A stretch of 9,810 nucleotides of DNA, taken from positions 1 through 9,810 of the forward strand of contig JANXAX010000068.1 in assembly GCA_025062175.1 (NCBI GenBank). Reading direction: 5' to 3'. The DNA is from Anaerolineae bacterium (GTDB lineage: Bacteria; Chloroflexota; Anaerolineae; 4572-78; NAK82). This document shows positions 5,407 through 9,810 of the stretch, piece by piece; the stretch's first letter is position 1, and each line of letters opens with the position of its first letter. The notes under the pieces are model-generated. The model ran no database searches. It saw only the letters and a program-made list of their open reading frames with translations, and was not told where the DNA came from. A program made the translations under genes and the position numbers.

Positions 5407-6186
5407 TATCTCAGGTTCGCCCTCGGTCACCAACACGGTATGCTCAAAATGCGCTGAACGCGAGCCATCTGCCGTTATCACCGTCCAACCGTCCTCTAAC
5501 ACTTTGGTCCGCCAGTCGCCCGCGACCACCATAGGCTCAAGCGCCAATGTCATACCGCTCAGCAGCGGGTAGTTCTTAGGACGTTGGCCGCGTTCACCCA
5601 GATAATTAGGTATATCTGGTTTCTCGTGCATATGGCGTCCAATACCATGGCCCTGGTACTCATGCAACACGTTAAAACCGTTGCGTTCCACGTGGGTCTG
5701 AATGGCACGGATCAGGTTCCACAGGTGATTGCCCTCGCGTGCCTGAGCAATGCCAATCTCCAGAGCCTCCTGGGTCACCTGAATCAGACGCTGGGATAGC
5801 ACATCGACTTCTCCGATGGCCAGGGTGATCGCGGCATCACCATGATAACCTTTGTAGATCGCACCCACGTCGATGCTCAGGATATCACCTTCCTTGAGCA
5901 CTCGATGGGGGCTTGGGATCCCGTGCACCACCTCCTCGTTGATCGAAGTGCAGATTGAAGCCGGAAAATCATTTCTACCATTGCCAGGATACCCCTTAAA
6001 AGAGGGGATTCCCCCTCTTTTGCGAATGATCTCTTCGGCCACGCGATCCAATTCGGCGGTAGTGACTCCCGGACGAGCTATCTGGCGCATCACCTCTAGT
6101 ACTTCCGCGACAATCCGGCCAGCCTGGCGCATCAGAGCCACCTGTTCCTTGGTTTTGCGCTCGACTGGCGGCCGCTTATCCTTCAT
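5392..6186 (-). CDS. map: Methionine aminopeptidase, type I
   Basis: This metalloprotease removes the initiator methionine from nascent proteins when the second residue is small. The protein has 264 residues. All five metal ligands are visible: D106 (SIDVG), D117 (GYHGDAA), H180 (GHGIGRHMHE), E217 (LALEPM) and E248 (HFEHT). The substrate-side histidine is H88 in VVHGIPS. There is no N-terminal zinc-finger extension, so it is the short bacterial form with a few extra residues (MKDKRPPVER) before the usual KTKEQVALMRQAG. The ATG overlaps the adk TGA as ATGA (6186-6183), so translation is likely coupled. A perfect 10-bp hairpin lies at 5998-6021 and a candidate promoter overlaps its 3' end. It is followed by rpmJ after 101 bases, without infA. 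Confidence 0.97.
   Translation of the reverse strand: MKDKRPPVERKTKEQVALMRQAGRIVAEVLEVMRQIARPGVTTAELDRVAEEIIRKRGGIPSFKGYPGNGRNDFPASICTSINEEVVHGIPSPHRVLKEGDILSIDVGAIYKGYHGDAAITLAIGEVDVLSQRLIQVTQEALEIGIAQAREGNHLWNLIRAIQTHVERNGFNVLHEYQGHGIGRHMHEKPDIPNYLGERGQRPKNYPLLSGMTLALEPMVVAGDWRTKVLEDGWTVITADGSRSAHFEHTVLVTEGEPEILTRL
5998..6021 (-). repeat. Perfect 10-bp hairpin inside map
   Basis: On the minus strand AAAAGAGGGG, loop GAAT, CCCCTCTTTT. The GC-rich inner stem is flanked by an A-run on one side and a T-run on the other, so it resembles a short intrinsic terminator in both directions. It encodes R-K-R-G-G-I-P-S-F-K, a conserved MetAP stretch, so coding constraint may have produced it. Confidence 0.9.
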
Positions 6187-6854
6187 CCCCGTCCATCACA
6201 TGTCACAGCCGCTTTGAGTTCGGCCTGCACCCCCTCAATCGATTGATTGCCATTGATCTCCACTAAGACCCCCTGTTTCTTATAGTAATCGATCAATGGA
6301 CTCGTCTGCTCCCAATACACCTTTAAACGATAGCGCACCGTTCCGGGGCGGTCGTCATCACGCTGATAGAGCTCCCCTCCACAACGATCACACGCCCCGT
6401 CCTGATGGGGCGGATTATGCACGATGTGATACACTGCTCCACACTTGCGACACACGCGACGCCCACTCAAGCGCTCCACCAGCACCTCATCTGGCACCAC
6501 AATGTTCAACACTTGACAAATCCGGTGCCCTTGCTTCGCCAGCGCTTCATCCAAAGCGACTGCCTGTCCGAGAGTCCTGGGAAAACCATCCAGCAGTGCC
6601 CCGTGCTGGCAATCCGGTTGTGCCAACCTTTCCATCACCATCGCGGTGGTGAGGTCATCCGGCACCAGTTCTCCCCGCTCTATGTAGCTAACCACCTGAC
6701 GACCAAATTTCGTCTTGTTGAGTAGATGCTCGCGGAAGAGGTCTCCGCTGGCGACGTGGGGAACTCCCAAGATCTCACGCAAGAAAGCGGCCTGCGTTCC
6801 CTTACCTGCCCCTGGCGGACCCAGCAACACCACGAACTTTGGCGCAGATGACAT
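6183..6854 (-). CDS. adk: Adenylate kinase, long form with zinc-type LID
   Basis: Adenylate kinase interconverts ATP plus AMP and two ADP in the cytosol. The protein has 223 residues. The P-loop GPPGAGKG is at 12-19, the AMP-binding stretch SGDLFREHL at 36-44, and LLDGFPRTLGQA at 87-98. The LID carries C135-x2-C138 and C155-x2-C158, the four-cysteine zinc-binding set seen in Gram-positive and many thermophile enzymes and absent from E. coli Adk. DRPGTVRYRLKVYWEQTSPLIDYY follows with its conserved arginines. The ATG at 6854 gives the standard N-terminus; the GAGG upstream is about 11 bases away, a long spacing. It follows secY by 18 bases and is coupled to map by ATGA. secY-adk-map is a very common gene order. 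Confidence 0.98.
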   Translation of the reverse strand: MSSAPKFVVLLGPPGAGKGTQAAFLREILGVPHVASGDLFREHLLNKTKFGRQVVSYIERGELVPDDLTTAMVMERLAQPDCQHGALLDGFPRTLGQAVALDEALAKQGHRICQVLNIVVPDEVLVERLSGRRVCRKCGAVYHIVHNPPHQDGACDRCGGELYQRDDDRPGTVRYRLKVYWEQTSPLIDYYKKQGVLVEINGNQSIEGVQAELKAAVTCDGRG

Positions 6855-6872
6855 CGATGCTATCCCTCACTT

Positions 6873-8201
6873 CTACTTAATGAACCCTTCGTAGTGACGC
6901 ATCAGAAGCTGGGCTTCGAGCTGCCTCACAGTATCGAGCACCACACCAACTACGATCAGCAACCCAGTACTGGTGATCAACAAGGCCTGCGTTTCCCCAC
7001 CTGTGCGTTCCAGCCCCGGAATCAGCTGCACGACCCAGGGCAGGATTGCTACACTCCCCAAGAAGATCGCACCCACCAACGTAATACGTTGAACCACTCG
7101 ATTCAGGTATTCCTCAGTGCGCTTTCCCGGACGCAAGCCGGGAATGAACCCTCCCTGGCGTTGCAACGATTCCGCCAGATTCTGCTGACGGAAGATCACG
7201 TCCGTATAAAAATATGTGAACCCGATCACCATCAGAAAGTACATGATCCAGTAGAGCCATGCATCGTTCGAGGGCTGCAAAGTCTCATACACCCCGTTAA
7301 TCATGCGCTGGAAGAAATCCGTCGCTTCCGGCCGATAGAAGTAGCTAGCAATCGTGCTCGGAAAGATCATGACGGACTGGGCAAAGATCAACGGGATCAT
7401 ACCAGCGCTGTTGACGCGCAGCGGGATGTGTGCACTTTGTCCTCCGTATACCCGCATACCCCGCACTCGCTTGCCATACTGTACCGGGATGCGCCGTTGC
7501 CCCTCCTGCACAATCACGATTACACCAACCGTGGCAGCGGTGATGAGCGAGAAAATAATCAGACCTACGTAATCCTCCCGGACAATGAAACCGCCTATAT
7601 TTTGCGGCAGGCGCGCCACGATGCCCCCGAAGATGATCAACGACACACCATTGCCAATCCCTTGCTCTGTGATCAACCCGCCTAACCAGACGGCGAAAAT
7701 GGTGCCTGCGGTCATCGTGGCGATCGTGGCAATCGTCCCCAAAGGATCTACATCGAAACCGAAATTGGGCAGCACGTTGATCCCCACCGAACGTTGCAGG
7801 AAAACCGCTTGACCGTATCCCTGTAGGGCGGCCAATGGCACCGTCAACCAATAGGTATATTGATTGAGCTTCTCACGCCCGCCGGGATCTTTGGCGATCC
7901 GCTCCAATTGCGGAATGATGGGCGTCAGCAGCTGCAGGATGATCGAGGCGGTAATGTAGGGATACACCCCCATCGCCATCACCGAAAAGTTGGCCAGCGC
8001 GCCTCCCGACAGCAGATCAAGGAAGCTTACCAGCTGACTGCCCGCCTCACCGCGCGCTAAAAAGTTGCGCAGCGCCTCCTGATCCACGCCCGCAACCGGA
8101 ATATGCGAAGCCGCCCGGTAAATGAAGAGAATGAGGAACGTATACAGGATCTTGCGGCGAAGATCGGGTAAGCTGAATGCATTTTTGATCGCATTAAACA
8201 T
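6873..8201 (-). CDS. secY: Preprotein translocase channel subunit SecY
   Basis: SecY forms the membrane channel of the Sec translocon with SecE and SecG. The protein has 442 residues. I place ten membrane helices at about 17-36, 72-95, 117-137, 154-174, 182-199, 210-232, 265-286, 313-334, 369-391 and 404-424. The plug region is around SFLDLLSGGAL (59-69). NSAGMIPLIFA (264-274) begins helix 7. The cytoplasmic loop GLRPGKRTEEYL (355-366) holds the conserved arginine R357 needed for SecA-driven export. The ATG at 8201 has AGGAG 7 bases upstream. It lies 33 bases after rplO and 18 before adk, as in most spc operons. Length and motifs are ordinary. Confidence 0.98.
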   Translation of the reverse strand: MFNAIKNAFSLPDLRRKILYTFLILFIYRAASHIPVAGVDQEALRNFLARGEAGSQLVSFLDLLSGGALANFSVMAMGVYPYITASIILQLLTPIIPQLERIAKDPGGREKLNQYTYWLTVPLAALQGYGQAVFLQRSVGINVLPNFGFDVDPLGTIATIATMTAGTIFAVWLGGLITEQGIGNGVSLIIFGGIVARLPQNIGGFIVREDYVGLIIFSLITAATVGVIVIVQEGQRRIPVQYGKRVRGMRVYGGQSAHIPLRVNSAGMIPLIFAQSVMIFPSTIASYFYRPEATDFFQRMINGVYETLQPSNDAWLYWIMYFLMVIGFTYFYTDVIFRQQNLAESLQRQGGFIPGLRPGKRTEEYLNRVVQRITLVGAIFLGSVAILPWVVQLIPGLERTGGETQALLITSTGLLIVVGVVLDTVRQLEAQLLMRHYEGFIK

Positions 8202-8234
8202 CGCTCATCTCCTGCAGCGCGCTACCGCACGTTC

Positions 8235-8690
8235 CTACTTCACCAGAGGCAATATTTCGACTGTGCCGCCAGCGGCCTCAATCCCTGCGCGCGCGCTGGC
8301 GGAGATCCGGTGTGCCTTCACGGTGAGTGGATGTTCAACCTTCCCTCGACCCAGGATCACCACCGGCTGTCGTGCGGATTTGATGATACCCGCTGCCGCC
8401 AAGGTCTCCGGAGACACCTCGGCACCCGGGGCGAAGCCGGCCAATCGCTCGAGATTCACCTCGGCGTATTCCACGCGCCAGATGTTGGTAAAACCACGCT
8501 TGAATGGCAAGCGGCGCACAAGCGGCAGCTGACCACCCTCGAAATAGGGCCCTTTGACTCCCCCGGTGCGTGCACCTTGTCCTTTGGTGCCACGCCCAGC
8601 TGTCTTGCCCTGGCCGGCTGCGATGCCACGACCAACCCGCTTTCTCTCTTTCTTACTCCCCGGAGCAGGACGCAAATCATGCAGCTTCAT
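8235..8690 (-). CDS. rplO: Large-subunit ribosomal protein L15 (uL15)
   Basis: This 151-residue protein joins late 50S assembly and contacts 23S rRNA through a long basic N-terminal extension. That extension is visible as KKERKRVGRGIAAGQGKTAGRGTKGQGARTGG (in short: repeated Gly-Arg-Gly and Gly-Lys units, about 13-44). It is followed by FEGGQLPLVRRLPFKRGF. The globular C-terminal half ends AHRISASARAGIEAAGGTVEILPLVK, where GGTVE is the family mark. The ATG at 8690 lies inside the rpmD 3' end, a 14-base overlap, with GAGGTG about 7 bases upstream. secY follows after 33 bases. The protein is of normal size. Confidence 0.98.
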   Translation of the reverse strand: MKLHDLRPAPGSKKERKRVGRGIAAGQGKTAGRGTKGQGARTGGVKGPYFEGGQLPLVRRLPFKRGFTNIWRVEYAEVNLERLAGFAPGAEVSPETLAAAGIIKSARQPVVILGRGKVEHPLTVKAHRISASARAGIEAAGGTVEILPLVK

Positions 8691-8892
8691 AAACCGACAC
8701 CTCTTGTACCTGCACCAAATGACGCACCTTATCCAACATCCCCCGGATCACCGGGGTGTCTTCATGCTCCACGGTTTGTCCCAGCCGGCGCAGCCCTAGA
8801 GCGCGGATCGTCCTTTTCTGGCGCTCCGAATAGCCTATCGCGCTCTTCGTCCAAGTGATGCGTAATCGCTTGACCGTGCCATTAGCGTTCAT
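8677..8892 (-). CDS. rpmD: Large-subunit ribosomal protein L30 (uL30)
   Basis: This 71-residue protein is the short bacterial L30. It shows KRLRITWTKSAIGYSERQKRTIRALGLRRLGQTVEHEDTPVIRGMLDKVRHLV, close to the family consensus throughout. A few extra residues (MNANGTV) precede the usual start of the first strand; no other start in this frame fits, and GGAG lies 8 bases before the ATG at 8892. It overlaps rpsE by 11 bases upstream and rplO by 14 downstream, so all three are probably translated in coupled fashion. L30 is missing from some bacterial lineages, so its presence is a mild taxonomic clue. Confidence 0.97.
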   Translation of the reverse strand: MNANGTVKRLRITWTKSAIGYSERQKRTIRALGLRRLGQTVEHEDTPVIRGMLDKVRHLVQVQEVSVYEAA

Positions 8893-9418
8893 GCTTTCTA
8901 CTCCAGAACGGTTGTACCCGGCTCAGCGGCACCCCGCGCAGCTCGGCCGTGCGAGCCGGATCCTGCAACTCATACAGGGCCTTCACCGTTGCCTTGACGA
9001 CGTTCAAAATATTGGAGCTCCCCTGACTTTTGGTCAGGATATCACGGATGCCAGCGGCCTCCACCACCGCACGGACGCCGCCGCCGGCGATCACCCCGGT
9101 ACCAGGCGAAGCTGGTTTTAGGAACACCTTGGCTGCGCTGTAACGTGAGGTGATTTCGTGTGGAATGGTGGTCCCGATCATGGCAATCGGTCGCATATTG
9201 CGCCGTGCGCGCTCCGCTCCCTTGCGAATGGCATCCGGAACCTCACGGGCTTTGCCGACTCCGACGCCGACACTCCCTTTGTTGTCGCCCACCACCACCA
9301 CCGCGCGAAAGCTAAAATGACGCCCTCCTTTGATCACTTTCGCGGTGCGCGCGATGTGCACAACCCGCTCGTCCAGTGCTTCGACTTCTTCGAATTCGCG
9401 CTCCTGTTCGATCTCCAC
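8882..9418 (-). CDS. rpsE: Small-subunit ribosomal protein S5 (uS5)
   Basis: S5 helps control decoding accuracy and mRNA unwinding at the 30S entry channel. The protein has 178 residues. The N-terminal dsRNA-binding-type domain runs from about 17 to 80, with AKVIKGGRHFSFRAVVVVGDNKGSVGVGVGKAREV. The loop K30-G31-G32-R33, where spectinomycin-resistance changes arise, has the wild-type form. The C-terminal domain includes KPASPGTGVIAGGGVRAVVEAAGIRDILTKSQGSSN. The start is GTG (9418-9416), supported by GGGAGG 8 bases upstream; it adds a Glu-rich leader (EIEQEREFEEVEALDE). It lies 54 bases after rplR and overlaps rpmD by 11. Confidence 0.98.
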   Translation of the reverse strand: MEIEQEREFEEVEALDERVVHIARTAKVIKGGRHFSFRAVVVVGDNKGSVGVGVGKAREVPDAIRKGAERARRNMRPIAMIGTTIPHEITSRYSAAKVFLKPASPGTGVIAGGGVRAVVEAAGIRDILTKSQGSSNILNVVKATVKALYELQDPARTAELRGVPLSRVQPFWSRKHER

Positions 9419-9472
9419 AGTTAATTCCTCCCGTTGGGCCGATTCTGCATGGCAAAACGCGCCCGGAGACCT

Positions 9473-9810
9473 TTAGAACTCCAAGCCCCCTTCACGAGAC
9501 GCCTCGGCCAGAGCTTTCACCCGGCCGTGATATTTATAACCCCCCCGGTCGAACACCACTCGCCGGATGCCGACACGCAAAGCGCGTTCGGCCAACAGCC
9601 GCCCCACCTGCGCAGCCTGTTGGGTCTTGGTCAAACCTTTCAGCCGCTCACGCAGCTCTGGATCGATGCTCGATGCCGCCACCAGGGTATGTCCCCGACT
9701 GTCATCGATAACTTGAGCATAAATGTGCTTTAGACTACGAAATACGTTCAGACGCGGACGCTCCGGAGTGCCCACGACCTTCTTGCGCACCCGGCGATGG
9801 CGTCTGATGC
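9473..9810 (-). CDS. rplR: Large-subunit ribosomal protein L18 (uL18), N-terminus cut by window edge
   Basis: L18 binds 5S rRNA and helps attach it to the 50S subunit. 111 residues are visible, from IRRHRRVRKKVVGTPERPRLNVFRS to the end GRVKALAEASREGGLEF. The frame stays open to position 9810, so the start lies outside. About 10 residues should be missing, given the usual length near 120. The GTG at 9790-9788 is an internal valine in the basic RRHRRVRKK stretch, not the start. Landmarks are HIYAQVIDDSRGHTLVAASS, the AERALRVGIRRVVFDRGGYKYHGRVKALA signature and the missing basic N-terminus. rpsE follows after 54 bases, the expected spc order. Confidence 0.97.
   Translation of the reverse strand, partial: IRRHRRVRKKVVGTPERPRLNVFRSLKHIYAQVIDDSRGHTLVAASSIDPELRERLKGLTKTQQAAQVGRLLAERALRVGIRRVVFDRGGYKYHGRVKALAEASREGGLEF

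Noticed and set aside
6894..7685. Long open frame of 263 codons on the plus strand opposite secY.
   Set aside because: Antisense shadow of a well-supported gene; its translation is low-complexity in His, Gln and Asp with no family resemblance, and no ribosome binding site is evident.
8740..8757. CCCCGG-ATCA-CCGGGG hairpin in rpmD.
   Set aside because: A 6-bp stem in GC-rich coding sequence is expected by chance and has no U-tract or positional logic.
8995..9045. CCTGAC-loop-GTCAGG inverted repeat in rpsE.
   Set aside because: Short 6-bp arms within conserved coding sequence; no further support.
1..9810. Mobile elements, CRISPR arrays, tRNA or rRNA genes, toxin-antitoxin or defence genes.
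   Set aside because: I looked on both strands and saw no transposase or integrase motifs, no regularly spaced direct repeats and no tRNA cloverleaf; the window is a compact housekeeping operon.

Overview
The window is a bacterial chromosomal core-translation locus. Every gene lies on the minus strand, so transcription runs from high to low coordinates. In transcription order I read: rplR (L18, 5' end cut off by the window), rpsE (S5), rpmD (L30), rplO (L15), secY, adk, map, rpmJ (L36), rpsM (S13), rpsK (S11), rpsD (S4), rpoA, rplQ (L17), truA, rplM (L13), rpsI (S9). After a 250-base non-coding gap comes the first third of a HIT-family nucleotide hydrolase, cut by the window at position 1. This is the distal spc operon fused to the alpha operon and then to the truA-rplM-rpsI block.

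The organism is a GC-biased bacterium. The order rplQ-truA-rplM-rpsI directly behind rpoA, the frequent GTG/TTG starts with strong GGAGG-type ribosome binding sites, and the protein flavour of L18, S5 and RpoA suggest Chloroflexota (Anaerolineae-like). That is an inference from recalled family resemblance, not a search result. S4, L36 and adenylate kinase are all in their zinc-binding, Cys-containing forms.

Layout by region. 9810-6873 holds the spc tail and the SecY translocon channel, with rpsE/rpmD and rpmD/rplO overlapping. 6854-5392 holds adk and map, joined by an ATGA overlap. 5391-5291 is a 101-base gap where infA often sits. infA is absent there, and a good sigma70-type promoter (perfect TTGACA plus an extended -10) lies across the end of map, so the alpha genes probably have their own start. 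5290-2136 holds rpmJ-rpsM-rpsK-rpsD-rpoA-rplQ, with a structured 97-base spacer before rpoA. 2098-475 holds truA-rplM-rpsI. 474-225 is non-coding and contains a candidate promoter for the HIT gene flanked by two imperfect inverted repeats.

The genes serve one programme: ribosomal proteins of both subunits, the RNA polymerase alpha subunit, the membrane channel for nascent secreted proteins, methionine removal from new chains (map), adenylate balance (adk) and tRNA pseudouridylation (truA). I found no mobile element, CRISPR array, tRNA, rRNA or toxin/defence gene, and no convincing gene on the plus strand. I do not see a new multi-gene system. What merits a second look is regulatory and structural: the two promoters, the rpsD-rpoA spacer, and several perfect hairpins or palindromes inside coding sequence.
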